A DNA stretch of 64,000 nt, from contig OZ316896.1 in the NCBI GenBank assembly GCA_973895155.1, positions 19,840,001 to 19,904,000 on the forward strand, read 5' to 3'. The notes under the pieces are model-generated. The model did not search any database, was not told the origin of the DNA, and worked only from the letters and a program-made list of their open reading frames with translations. The DNA comes from Marsupella aquatica (Eukaryota; Marchantiophyta). Positions 1 through 11,851 of the stretch are shown here, piece by piece (within the stretch, counting starts at the first letter, position 1; each line of letters begins with the position of its first letter). Position numbers and translations under genes: made by a program.

Positions 1-1848
1 AATTTGATGATCTTCGGGTTGCGACTTCAGAAGAGATTTCCCTAGCGCTATGGAGTAAACGTTCAACAACATCTTGGATTCGCTGTATAGGGGCAATTTT
101 CCAGTCTCTTGAGGTATCCATCCTTCGTCAACGAAAGTCCCCGCTTTCACGTCCTGGACGTATTTTTCTGCAAGCGAATCAGCAAGCTCCTCAGAGTAAC
201 TGTCTTCATCCCTGAACGTCTCCAACACTGCCCCCTTCAATCGCTGAGTACACAAGGGAGAATCAATTTACGTGCAACATGTTAAGTTACGAGAAACTCT
301 CAAATACAAAAATCGTCAAGTCGTGCAAGTTTCACCATCAAACCACGAAATCAAAGAAAGTAAATTCCAGCTGCATCACATTGACTGGTTAAGTTTTTTT
401 GAGATTTTCCGCTGAGATTCATAACAGCAAATCAGGCGCAGTATCTGTCGATGCATCCCCAGTCGAAGATAAATTCAAATTGCCGCAAGGCAACCATCAT
501 CCTCCGAGGACTGGCGCACTTGCATGCATTGGCATTGGATAAGCATGCATAGAGTTCTAGGTGCTGATCATTGCATCATGAACCACCTACCTCGTATAGT
601 CCCGCTCGAGAAGTGAGATTCACGATGCGAGCTCCAGCAGGGGACGCTCGCAGCACTGGCAGTAAACCTTCCGTCACATTCTTCACGCCAAAGTAGTTGG
701 TGTCTATGAGCGCCTTTGCATTTTCGTAGGTCACCTTCAAGCCATCTAAGCCGGGGGCCGGTCCCGAGATAATTCCAGCGTTGTTTACCTGCCCCGCATC
801 AACAGTAGCGTATGGGTGCATCATCAGGACTACTAATCATTTTGTCATGTTCATACACGATACCCTGGGTCCCTCCAGAAGTAACACAAATCCTCAATGG
901 ACTCGATCTGCTGCTTGCACTGTTTCAGGCGGCGTATTGAATCAGGACAGGAGCAGTGTATGGATTTCGAACTATGGAACACTAAAGAGGGTCAAAGGAG
1001 AGAACGCACAGAAGGTGTGAGATAGAACAGACAATAAAATCTGAGAAAGTGGGGAAAACACATACCTGACATAACAATCCAGCATATATATATATGTCAA
1101 ACGACTAAGCAGCTTTTGTCTCTGTACGTACTGTATAACAATTGTGCATCTCGGAAACACAGATGCCATCGAATATATAGCAATTGACAATCCAAACGAA
1201 CACCTAAGTACAATGTACCCATAATCGAGATAAATCGATTTGTTGACGAATTGTATGTGACAGATGACACCTTATAACCTTCAACTCTTCTGAAGGAGGA
1301 CGAACACCGGAATTGATCATGAATTCCAGTTTCAAAGATACCAAGCCACACTCACCAGGATGTCAAGACCACCGAACTTTTCTTTCAACCATGTTGCCAA
1401 CGTCTTCACCGATTCTGGGCTACCGACCTCCAACTCATGGAAATAGATATTTTTCAGCCCCGTTGCCTTCAGCTCATCGACGGCAGCTTGGCCCTTGACT
1501 GGATCCCGTGCTGTGAGGACAACGGTTAAGCCCTTGGTTGCAAAGGCACGAACGAACTCGTACCCAATGCCCTTACTGGCCCCAGTCACCAGAGCGACCG
1601 TGTCCTCCGACCACCATCTGAAGAGGAACACCAGATTTACAATTAAAACTATCCAATTCACTAAGTTCTACAGAAGAAGTCACTTCGGGGTTCAGTACAT
1701 TCTTGCTATCTTTTCAATGCGTGCTCCAAGAGATTGAGCGAATCGATGGAACGAAATCGAAGATCATGGAAAATATCGAACCCCATGCTATGCAATCCAA
1801 AGTGATTTGTATAATTATAGTCAATGCGTACTTTTCACTGTTCGCCAT
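1..1848 (-). CDS. SDR copy A: short-chain dehydrogenase/reductase, 3' end cut by window edge
   Basis: NAD(P)H-dependent carbonyl reductase of the classical SDR superfamily, close to plant carbonyl/menthone reductase-like enzymes; the substrate cannot be told. Exons on the minus strand are 1832-1848 (ATG plus 14 nt), 1356-1617, 591-788 and <1-243. All borders are GT..AG and phases agree (exon 1 ends with 2 nt that exon 2 completes). Exon 2 holds the cofactor motif TGASKGIG, exon 3 the NNAG motif and the catalytic Ser region VNLTSR. The visible part of exon 4 is intact and includes the region of the YxxxK site; the C-terminus lies beyond position 1. Exon lengths 17, 262 and 198 match copies B and C exactly, supporting the model. 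Start chosen because the same short exon encoding M-A-N-S-x-K recurs in the array. No disruption seen in the visible part. Confidence 0.85.
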
Positions 1849-2473
1849 TGATTGCAGTTTGAGCAGCTGAATGACTACAATAGTGATGTGCTCGGTAAAA
1901 TGTTGTCTTCCTTCTGTAGAGTAATTTTTGGTGTCCGGCTCCTGCATTAAACGTTCACCAGCAGTTCACCCGTCGAAGGGTAAACGCGCGAACGCACGCT
2001 GGTGTGCTTCCTGCCTGTCGAGGTGAAAAGGCGGCACAATAATGTGCACTTGAGAAGTAGTGCAAATGGAAAGTAACTCTCGAACACTCACCGATCCCCA
2101 CAAAAAAGCTTTACGTTCTGTACTTATTAAGCTCTCCACCTCCTTCGCTCAAGGTATCAGATATGACACTCTCAAGAACTCAACTCCAGGGTCTCTTATT
2201 ATGGTGATTGCTTGAGCAGAGGCAGGTTCCGACCAAGCATCCTTCGCATTCCGCATCTATCTCTGGTACTCTTCATCGTCGAACATTTCAATTCAATGTA
2301 TTCGGCAGGAGGAAACCGGGGAGGAAACTGGACACAGAATAGATTGGAGAATAGATTGGAGAATATATTGGTCATCATAGCCACAATCCACCAATCCCTG
2401 CCGGCGATCTAAGGGATCGCTGCAAGTGCTCACGAAGTTTCCCAGGCGTGTCGTTTGTCCCTTAAAATTTTCA
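1849..2473. promoter_or_regulatory. 5' flank of SDR copy A
   Basis: No gene seen. The sequence resembles the flanks upstream of copies B (about 20800-21330) and C (about 24860-25390), including a shared GGAGGAAACCGGGGA segment, so it probably carries the duplicated promoter. A short tandem repeat built on AGATTGGAGAAT lies near 2340-2370. No core promoter motif could be assigned with confidence. Confidence 0.4.
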
Positions 2474-3038
2474 GCGGCAGCACCAAAGGAATGTGTAGGG
2501 TAACCCTTTGTCATGGGCAGCACCAAAGATAAGTGTAGGGTAACCCAAGAGGAGGGTGAGCAGGAGGGGGTTATAGCCATAGCCCGCAAGTGATGACTGG
2601 TTGAAAAGGGTAACCCCTCACCTCCTCCCCCGTCCCTCCCCCCACCCCCCCCCCACCCCCTTGTATTGTAGCTTTGTTCTATTTTGACCTGGAAATTGCA
2701 CCTGCAATTCAGTAACCCTTGATGTGGGCCTAAATTTCATATTAGGGGGGGTTGTCATGCCGAGGGACAGTGCCGCTTGTGCACATCGGCATGTCCCTCG
2801 CATGCCCGCTAGGTATGACTGGTTGAAAAGGGTAACCCCTCACCTCCTCCCCCGTCCCTCCCCCCACCCCCCCCCCCCCCTCTTGTATTGTAGCTTTGTT
2901 CTATTTTGACCTGGAAATTGCACCTGCAATTCAGTAACCCTTGACGTGGGCCTAAATTTCATATTAGGGGGGGTTGTCATGCCGAGGGACAGTGCCGCTT
3001 GTGCACATCGGCATGTCCCTCGCATGCCCGCTAGGTAT
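2474..3038. repeat. Tandem repeats: 40-bp pair, then 222-bp pair with hairpin
   Basis: A segment of about 40 bp (AGCACCAAAG...GGGTAACCC) occurs twice at 2474-2548. It is followed by two tandem copies of a unit of about 222 bp (2593-2814 and 2815-3038), nearly identical apart from C-run length and one or two bases. Each unit has a C-rich tract of about 20 bp and an imperfect inverted repeat (CGAGGGACA ... TGTCCCTCG) near its 3' end. The palindrome GGGTAACCC occurs at 2498, 2538, 2608 and 2830. Open frames here are repeat by-products, not genes. Confidence 0.85.
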
Positions 3039-3483
3039 GTAGTTAGGGCTAGTGTACTACTTGAGTTAGTGTCATGTTCTTGTAGCAAGTCTGGGCCGTT
3101 CTTGAAGCAAAACGTGCTTGTTAGTGTGATGCCTTGACTTGATCTACTTAGGGTGTGTTTCTCTTTGTCGGTTTTCAGTTCTTCTTGAATCGCTGTCGAC
3201 AGAGCTCAGACAGTGCTCGTCGATTCCGTACACGGGATTCATACAGTGATTCGTTAGATGCTCCCGACCGATCTTGGCATCCCGCCGGTTTTTGATTCGA
3301 TTTCAGTACACTTGTTTCTATCACGCCTTTTATTCAAGAAGAACTGTGTTGCCGGGTTAGCGGTGAAGGGAAGAAGATCGGAGACGCTGTGCTTCTCAAT
3401 TGCTCGAGACAGTTGACGCTTTTCCGCTGATGCCGGTGCAATTTCTATGGAAAAACGTTGAGCGATGGGGTGGAAGTTATGGC
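3039..3483. other. Unassigned noncoding stretch
   Basis: No gene, RNA or clear repeat recognised between the 222-bp tandem repeat and the presumed leader of the Ty3/gypsy element. Confidence 0.5.
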
Positions 3484-4892
3484 TTTTGTGTATACACTTA
3501 AGTATATACACTTAAGTCAAACAGCCCCCCCCTCCCTCTTTTCCTTTGCGCTTTGCTTTCACGGTTTTTCGTTTCCGGCCGCTGCCAACTGCTGCTTCAG
3601 CACCTGCCACGACCTTTTTCGGGCCATTTTTTTCGGTGTTTCTTTTGCCGGCCACGGCTGCCATCCTGCCTCGGCCGCAGCGCGACCACCTCCTCGCTGC
3701 CACGACCACCTCGTGAATACCTCTCGAGTGCATAGGGCCGCGCGCCCGTTTCTTCCCCTCATTTTCTTTCCCTTCACCTTTCGCCTTACGTTTTAATGAC
3801 TCTTTCGGGGCAGCGAGTACAAGCCGGGAGCCGAGAGGAGAAGGCACAGAGGCCTCTGAAGAATTAAAGAGGGGAGGGGGAAGCGAAAGGGGGGGGCGCG
3901 AAGCCCTATGCTGCATTAAAGGCGGAGGGGGAGCCAAAGCACGAGTGCAGGGAGTACATTCCACTCCCTCTCTCGGGAGTCGTCCTGCAGGGCACAGAGC
4001 CCACTTTCAGCAGCATTAAAGGGGGAGCGAGAGTGCCAGGAGAGGGCACGAGGCCCTAAGCAGCATTAACGCAGGGGGAGAGGCAACCAAGCATAAGCGA
4101 CAGCAAGGAGGAGGGGGAGTTGAAGCGCAAGGAGGGCACGAGGCCCTATGGAGAATTAAAGGGGGGGAGTTACATTCGACTCCTTTCCCTGGAGTCCTTC
4201 TGCCACTCTGCCAGGCACGAAAGCATTTAAGGAGTGGATTGAGGGGGAGCTCGTAGCCTCCCTTTTCGGGAGCTCATAAGGACTAAGGAGGGCATATGGC
4301 ACGAAGCCCTATGCAGGGCTGGAGCAATTAAGGCCGTTTTTCTTTTCTCTCGCCTCGCCTTGGGTCCCGTCTTTTTCCCCCGTTCCTCCATGGTCGTTCG
4401 TCCGCTGCACGAGGGTCTTTTGACTCCCATGAGGGCATGTACATAGAGCACCGCTGCCGGTCCCCACTACGACCATTTTGCTGCCGACGCGCGCCCGGTT
4501 TCTTTTCCGTCTTGCTTGCTACTTCCCGGGTCCACATCGGGGCCCGATGTATACACTTAACCGGGCCCCATGTTTATACATTTGAAAGGGCCGATGTATA
4601 CACTTAAGGGGGGCCCCGGTTTACGTTTTTAAGGGCCCATTTTTCCGGATTTCTTTGCTGCCGCCACATGTCATCTGCATAAAGCTGAGGGCCTGACATA
4701 TTCATCAGACAGTCAATCCAGCAAGCACAACACCAGTACAATTGGAGTTTTTAAGGGTCTTTTCTTTGCCGACGGTTTTCTGTGTGTTTACACATTCGAC
4801 ACATTTATGCCTCACACCGTTTGTTTCCTTTGTGGGTTTTATTTCCTAGCCTTGGGGTTGCCATTTATTTTTCTTGTCAGTTTCTTTCCCAT
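3484..4892 (+). other. Presumed 5' LTR/leader region of the Ty3/gypsy element
   Basis: GC-rich, gene-less DNA directly upstream of gag. The short motif TATACACTTAA recurs near 3491, 3505, 4551 and 4596. The region ends in CA one base before a possible primer-binding site at 4893, as a 5' LTR would. No matching 3' LTR was found after 16145, so the LTR assignment rests on position only. Confidence 0.35.
3855..4340. repeat. Degenerate purine-rich tandem repeat
   Basis: Four or five degenerate units share GGCACGARGCCCTATG followed by a variant of GCATTAAAGGGGGAG (around 3893, 4045, 4133 and 4290, with partial units at 3862 and 4010). Apparent reading frames across it are low-complexity and are not taken as genes. 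Confidence 0.6.
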
Positions 4893-4907
4893 TGGCACCC
4901 AGGTGAG
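4893..4907 (+). other. Possible primer-binding site of the Ty3/gypsy element
   Basis: TGGCACCCAGGTGAG begins with TGG (complement of a tRNA CCA end) and lies one base after a CA that could end the 5' LTR, about 290 bp before gag. The matching tRNA was not identified, so this is tentative. Confidence 0.3.
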
Positions 4908-5179
4908 CATGCAGCATATCAGCCGACGAGCCAGGAGGTAGCAACACATCGCCACCGACACCTAGGTACCATTTACGGAGTGATCCACGACCACTGGTGC
5001 CAATTTCATTGGAGTCTTGGCAATTTTGACGACGTCCGCAAACAGCAGCACCACCCACACCACGCAATCCTTCTACTCAATTTGGCGGTCGCTTCACCAT
5101 TACTCCAAAGCCTGCTATCACTTCATTGCCATTTACCCCTTCTGCATCCGTGGTTGTTCCTGCTTCACCGACATACAGC

Positions 5180-6336
5180 ATGGACGCCAACCACTCATCT
5201 GGCCGCATTGAACGCTTCAGCGGGCGGCCAGGCACTATTTCTTTGCGTGAGTTCAAATCCACTTTCTACACTGTCGTTTACGAATTGGAGTTGAAGTATG
5301 GCAGCATTTCACAAATGCTTTTGCATTTAAGCAGCTAGCCAGGTATGTGCACCACGAGGCTTTGGATGTGTATGAGCAACATTCTCAACGGCTGCTTGCT
5401 GTCACACAATTGCCTAACCCTGCCTATGCCACTGCAATTGCGGCTGCCTCACAACTGGCATTACAGAATGCCATTGCAGCCCATGCTGCTGCTCCTGCCA
5501 CTTCCCCTCCTACTCCAGTTCCCACCACTGCACCAGTTACTCCCATTGTCTTGGCACAGGCTACATCAGGCATTTCTCCCACCATTGATTCTCCTGCCTT
5601 TGCTGATCCAGTGGCTGAGTTTTTCCAGGTTCTTGAATTGGAATTCCCAATCAAGAGTGCTGACAAAATCATACAGTTGGCCACCTTTATGAGGCAGCGC
5701 GATGAAACCTTGAAGATGATGTATCGCCGGCTTCTCAAGCTAAAGGAGGACACCCAGAGCATCACTGACCTGGAAGCTGCTCATCACTATCTTCGCGCAT
5801 TGGAGGGCACACCAACTCTCCATTCGCAAGTGTTGCAGCAAGTATTCTCAGAGTTTGGAGACAGCTACACCTTGCTCAATGTCTATGACACTGCTGAGAA
5901 ACTTGAGTTGGCCCATGCTCATTATGAGGCTAGTATTGCGCGTCCGCCACGATCCAGGTACCAGGCTGCTGCCCCTACACTGGCCACTCCTTCCCGTGTG
6001 CCACAGTATGGTTCCAAGACCAAGCCAACCCATGTTGCTTTCATGCTGCCATCTTGCAACTACTGTGGTAACCCCAATCACAAGGCTAATGAATGTGATA
6101 TTATTGCTGAGGACCTGTCTTGTGATTTTTGCAGGAAAATGGGCCACTTGGAGGCAGTTTGTTTTGCCAAATTCCCAGAGAGGAAGCAGCTACGACAGCA
6201 GACCCCTCATCCTGCTCCTACTTCCACTCCCCCACCAGCTAGGAGGGCTCCTATTGCATCAGATGCTCCTCCTTCCAGTAGCAAAGCACCTGGTGCCAAC
6301 AAATTGCCCAAGCAGCAACAAAAGCAACCAGCTTAG
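5180..6336 (+). pseudogene. Gag region of the Ty3/gypsy element
   Basis: Structural Gag, which packages element RNA. The likely start is the ATG at 5180, shortly before a segment with the sequence RFSGRPGTISLREF that looks like a retrotransposon Gag N-terminus. The frame changes by one base near 5310, then runs open to a TAG at 6334-6336. An Ala/Pro/Thr-rich stretch follows, then the helical Gag core, then two zinc knuckles: a canonical CCHC (CNYCGNPNHKANEC) and a second close by (CDFCRKMGHLEAVC). Lys/Gln/Pro-rich sequence ends the region. The TAG could be a mutated CAG, since the same frame continues open after it. Confidence 0.75.
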
Positions 6337-7977
6337 AAGGAGGCTCACAATGCCCAGGCAACTCAACTCCAGTCTCTGACTCATGAGGTTGAGTCCCTAC
6401 ATGCCCAACTTGCCAACATCAAAGGCAAGTCACCTGCCTCTGCTGGTCCTTCTCAACCGGCTGGTCACGTGCAACCCATCCCTGGCCCAGGCACCACTGA
6501 CAGTTCAGCATCTCTACCCCGCTCTTTCTATGGCTTGCCATTTGATGCTCATATGGGTGAGTGTGTGCTGTCCTCTGCTACACAGCCTGGCCTTACAGCA
6601 GAATTTTCAGATTCATTCTGCCCTTCCTATTTTGCTTACCAGCAGGCCAGTGCTGCCTCCCGTATTGCTCCCACACACCGCATTGTACAGGCTGATGGTC
6701 TTGCTGCCGGTCCTATGACTAGAGCCAGGGGAGCTCGGGCTGTCATGCCCCAATCCTTTCAGCCACTCACACTTGCTGAAGAGCGCACCTTGTTGGCGAG
6801 GGGGGAGGGAGCTGCAGCTACATCCATTCCACCACCAGGTGTTGTTGACATTTCACAGGGAGTTGTTTCTCCTGAGCTGCTTGAGCATGTCACCTCCGGT
6901 ATGGCACAAAGGATTCTTACAACTCCACTTTTCAGTTGCCATGATTTACAGTTGGATGCTAGCGCTGTCATCAGAGCGCTAAAGGGCTCACTGCATTTTT
7001 CATCAGCCCCTGTGACACCGGTTTTGGAGGTCCAATCTCATGTACATAATGGACTTTCTTCTTCTCCATTACATGCTTCCACTGGTTTGGCTATCCCAAT
7101 ACCAATTTCCAGTGGTAGAGATGACAGTATTGCTGCAGATTGTGTGACTAGAGCTACACTGGATTCTGGTCATGCTGCTCCATCTTTCCTGGCTATGCTG
7201 TTGAGTGGGAAGACCATGGACACTAACTCCCTTCACAAGGTACCTCATCATTTGCCAAAAGTGGTGCCTAGTGATAGGACTTTAGTTTCCACCACCATTG
7301 CCATTGTTGACAATAGGAATTCAGTGGTCAAGTTGGAGGGTCACACTCCTCAGGTGGTCATGCTAGACACAGGCGCTCAACCAGTGATATTGGGCATTAA
7401 GTTTGCCAAGAAGATGGGACTACTGACTGATCATCTACAACAATCCAGGTGGCATATTCGGACTGCTAGTGGCACTGTGGAGGATGTGTTGGGTGAGAGT
7501 TCTACTTTACTCACTCTCACTTTTAATGGGGGTACAGATCAGGAACTGCATTTCCCAGTCAGATGTTTGGTTACCAATGTCACTACGTATGATGTGCTCA
7601 TTGGCCAGGAGGCTTTGTTCCCACCAGGTTTTACCATTGACAACTAGCATGAGCATGCATACTACAGAGTTGATTGGCATACTGATGGCTCACACTTGGG
7701 CTACATTCCCCTTGATTTGCATGGTGCCCATACACCTATGGCTCACCACTGTGTGTTGAAAGTAGTGCACACAGCTACCTATGTCAACCACCCATTGCAG
7801 GATTGGATTGAGGAGGATGATGATGAGGTGGCTACTACACATGCTGCTGCACGTATAGCAGCACTTTCCAGCAACGTGGATCATCAACCAGAGGTGGTAC
7901 AATGGCTCCAAGCAGCCCATGGACCTTTGGTGGCTGCATTGCGCAAGTTTGAAGACCTTGGGCAGCACAATGGATAG
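6337..7977 (+). pseudogene. Protease region of the Ty3/gypsy polyprotein
   Basis: Same reading frame as the distal Gag segment, open apart from TAG at 7645-7647 and 7975-7977. The retropepsin-type aspartic protease is recognised by LDTGAQPVILG (7369 onward, DTGA catalytic triplet) and downstream VLIGQEALF. About 200 residues of low-similarity linker precede it. After the first TAG the frame continues with an acidic stretch (EEDDDE) leading into the methyltransferase. Both TAGs are one C-to-T change from CAG. Processing of the polyprotein is the expected role. Confidence 0.7.
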
Positions 7978-9107
7978 CCAATAGCCCCAATCTTGAGCGC
8001 ACCAGTTACATGGACTCCTGCTCCGGATGGCCTTACATTGCTTGAGCTTTTTGGTGGCATTTCTACAGGCCTGGAAGCTCTCCTACAGTCCGGCATGGTG
8101 GTGAAGCAGTACATCTACGTGGACATTGATCCAGGTGCAAGGCAAGTGACTGAATCCCGTCTGCTGGAATTTTCAGAGCGATTTCCCCAGCAGTTTCCAC
8201 ACAGTGCATGGAAGTCTGCATTTTATTTCTTCCCTCCAGATATCCAGCTTGTCCAGCACCGGCACTTAACCCTTCTTGGCTCCCTTGATTTGATCATAAC
8301 TGGTTGGGAATGCCAAGGGTTTTCAGCTGCTGGTCACGGTGCTGGATTGCATGATTCTCGTTCTAGCCTTTTCACAGCATTGGTTCAGATTCTCACCTGG
8401 GCTCAATCCCTTTATCCTACTGTTGGCTATATCATTGAGAATACTCCATCTCAGTTTGACCAGATTCCACAGGTCAAAGAGGATTTTAGTGTGGTCCAAC
8501 ACTACTTGGGACCACCCCTTCTCATTGATGCAGTGCACTGTGGTTCTTATGCACATCGTCTTCGTAACTTTTGGACTAACCTTGCACCACCTTCCTTGTT
8601 GGAGTTAGCTCTTCACCACACATCTAGGGACACTAACCTCACAGTGGACCAGATTTTGGATCCTGACAGTTCTTGCCAACCAGTTACACGGCAAGAGCCA
8701 GCACCTTGGTATCCAGCCAATACCATTGGATAGCCCCGTGCTGCTTGGCCTACATTTGTGTCCTTTCCAAGTGCACATGCTTTTCAGGGTGATGGTCCTG
8801 GCCTGGTTTACCGACATTCTACCGGTACATGGGATGAACCTAGTCCTGAGGAGAGAGAACGGGCTATGGGCTTCCAACCCGGTACTACATGCCACACCAA
8901 AATCACCAAGCTGGCCAGGAATGCTTTACTTGGCAGGGTAATGGATCTTAATGCTCTCACTTGGCTTCTGGTCACTTGCATCCATTTTCAGATGTACATT
9001 CATCCAGCATCAGGACTTCCAGCCCTACCACTCCATGGTGCTGCTACATGGCATCCAGACCAAGTGCACTTACCTCTATTCAACACTCACCGCTTCAGTC
9101 AGTGTTG
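7978..9107 (+). pseudogene. C5-cytosine DNA methyltransferase domain in the retrotransposon
   Basis: Continues the protease frame, with one TAG at 8731-8733. Visible C5-methyltransferase motifs in order: I (LELFGGISTGLEALL, 8041 onward, AdoMet binding), II (YVDIDPGAR), IV (GWECQGFSAAG, catalytic Cys retained but Glu in place of the usual Pro of PCQ), VI (IIENTPSQ in place of ENV), VIII (AHRLRNFWTN, RxR). After the TAG come late motifs PSPEERERAMGF and LGRVMDLNALTWLL, resembling motifs IX-X. The layout is a complete C5 methyltransferase with motif order I to X. The expected reaction is 5-methylcytosine formation in DNA. The frame changes at the G-run 9108-9114. Confidence 0.8.
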
Positions 9108-9114
9108 GGGGGGA

Positions 9115-11851
9115 GGAGGTCCCTTGTAACGTGGCTGATATTATTTCTGAGTTTCATGGTGTGGATCAGACCAGAGCAACAGATACAACAGGCCTTGGAG
9201 AGGCCTCATCACCTTATCAGCAACATGCTAGCAGCTTGGATAGTGGAGAGGCTAGCACTTCTGGCTCTTCAAGCACGAGTACATCAAGTCCTATTCCTAG
9301 TGTTGCCAACTACACGTTCATCATGGGCAACCACCTGAGTAAAAGACAGAAGGACCAGCTGCTGAATTTGCTCCTCAAGCATGAGAACGTGTTTGCTTTC
9401 TCTATGAAGGACTTGGGTAAGTGCAAGACCATGCAGTTCTCCATTGAGTTGGCTGATGAAACACCTATCTTCAGGCGAAGACATCGTTTGAGTAAGCATG
9501 AGTGGCAACTGGTGGATGAGAGGTGCCAAGAGTTATATGAAGCTGGTCTTATTCAGCCATCTACATCAGATTTTGCAGCAGCTACAGTGATGCCAGCAAA
9601 GAAGGATTCCAGTGGATTGTGGACAGAGAAGCGCATGTGTGGGGACTACAGGCCACTGAACCTGGTCACACCCCAGGACAGGTACCCCATGCCACGGCCA
9701 GAGGAGCTATTTGACAGCATTGGAGACTCAGACATCTTCACTCTTGTGGATCTAAGGCAAGGCTTTAACCAGATTTTGCTGCTTGCAAAGGACCGCAAGA
9801 AAACACCTTTCCATGGTAGTAACCAACTATGGGAGTGGTTGGTGATGCCATTTGGCTTGAAGAATGCGCCCATATTCTTTCAAAGAATCATGGACCAGGT
9901 TCTTCAAGGTGCTGAGTTTCTGAAATGCTACATTGATGATGTGTTGGTCCACAGCAAAGGATTTGACCAGCATCTACTTGACCTCGAGGAGCTATTCATG
10001 AGACTTAAGAAGGTGAACCTAAAGATACACCCCAAGAAGTGTGAATTTGGTGTCAGATCAGTAGTATACCTTGGGCACCGCATTCTTCCAAATGGAACCA
10101 TGGCTCACTGGGCCAAGGTGGTATCCATCTTGGAAATGCCCACTCCTACCGATGTTCACACTTTGAGGAGTTTTATTGGGTTGTGCAATTACTACCGGAT
10201 CTACATCAAAGATTTCAGCACCATTGCACACCCATTGTATGCTTTGTTGAAAAAGAATATGACTTGGACATGGAGTACAGATGCTGAGGCAGCACTTGCC
10301 ACTTTGAAGGAGAAGCTCTCAGAATACCCGGTGTTGAGAAGACCTGATTTCAGCAAGGTCTTTGTGCTACACACAGATTGGAGTGCCCTTGGGATTGGTG
10401 CCATTCTGGGCCAGTATGATGAGGAAGGTAAAGAGTACGTCATTGCCTATGCATCCAAGAGCAACAATCAGGCAGAGAGTCATTATTCTTCTTATGAGGG
10501 TGAATGCCTTGCTGTTGTGTGGGCTGTCATACATTATAGGCCCTACCTGTATGGGACCAGGTTTGTTCTCTACACCGACCACGAGCCCTTGAAGTGGTTG
10601 ATGACCAACGACAAGCTTACTGGCAAGCTTGCTCGTTGGGCACTCATACTCCAGGAGTATAATTTTGAGGTAATTCATAGGCCTGGTGTGACACATCAAA
10701 ATGCTGACACTATGTCCCGCAGCCCTTTGATTGACTCTGATGATTCCTCAGATGCACGACAGGATTTCGACCAGGTTCCCATCCTGCCTACATTTCATGC
10801 ATCTACCTATCTTGCTTTGCTGCCATGCTACGTTGTTGACCAACCTGTGGTGGACATATGGGAGGACAACGACACTCTGAGATTTTTGCAGCATGGGGAG
10901 TACCCCATACATGTTACTGCTGCCCAGAGAGACCGAATTCAGCAAAGGTCTAAGCGTTACTTGTGGAAGGGAGATCATCTCGTGCGCTGCTTGCCAGACA
11001 GGGAAGTGGTGGTTCCACCCATTCATGAGAGGGTTGGCCTTATCCATAAGGTACATTCAGAGCTTGGTCATTTTGGCGTTAAGAGGACTTACAGCCTCTT
11101 GGTCCCTCATTATCATTGGAGAGGCATGCATGGCCAGGTTCAAGATGTTATTGCCCGGTGTGAACAGTGTGATAGGGTGAGGACTTCTTTCACATCTCGG
11201 CAACCCACACTTCATCCACTCCCTATTCAGGGCATGTTTTATCGCTGGTCATGTGATTTGGCTCGAGAATTACCCCTCACGTCTCGGGGTAATCTCTACA
11301 TCATGATCATGATAGAGCATTTCTCCAAGTGGATAGAACTTGTGGCATTGCCAGATAAGACCTCCCGTAGCACCAGCCAGGCATTCCTACAACAAGTTCT
11401 CACCCGCTTTGGAGCTAGTGCAGAATGTCTCACTGACCAGTGCTCAGAGTTTAGAGGAGAGTTCCAGGAGCTGCTTGATCAGGCCCTCATTGATCATCGC
11501 CGGACATCACGAGATCATCCACAGGCAGATGGCTTGGCAGAGCGCATGGTTCAGACATGCAAGAAGGGTCTCCGGAAGATTTGCCTCACCAAAAACAAGG
11601 AGGATTGGGATCTGGCCTTACCCTACATTGCCATGGGGTATAGGATGTCTAGACATGCATCATTGTCTAACTTTTCTCCTTACTTCTTGTTGTTTGGTCG
11701 TCACCCAGTTCCACCTTTTGCTATTGCTGCTCACATGCTTCAAGTGGTGGACTTGGATTCAGCTATGACTTGGTCTTATGTGATCTCTGAGAGGGCTGCC
11801 CTATTCAGGAGGGTTATGCCCATGGCCATGGAGAATTTGGCCATTGCACAA
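9115..11851 (+). pseudogene. Reverse transcriptase, RNase H and integrase core of the Ty3/gypsy element
   Basis: A long open frame runs from before the G-run to the nested insertion after position 11851. RT carries the catalytic YIDD box (around 9930) and the conserved VMPFGLKNAP segment. RNase H follows with HTDWSALGIGAILG and YTDHEPLKWL. Integrase begins with an HHCC zinc module (HSELGHFG ... CEQCDRVR) and retains the three acidic residues in CDLAREL, LTDQCSEF (Gly of the usual TDxG replaced by Cys) and HPQADGLAERM. The coding sequence stops at the insertion and resumes in frame at 15696, so the insertion is recent relative to decay of this part. Confidence 0.9.
11847..11851 (+). repeat. 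Target-site duplication CACAA, left copy
   Basis: CACAA directly before the inserted element; an identical copy follows it at 15691-15695. Confidence 0.85.

Noticed and set aside
3512-3964. Minus-strand open frame of 150 codons, basic and low-complexity
   Set aside because: Arises from purine-rich, GC-rich repeat DNA; no domain, no conserved start.
4782-5294. Plus-strand open frame of 170 codons before gag
   Set aside because: It overlaps the start of Gag in a different frame and crosses the presumed LTR end; no Gag-like content.
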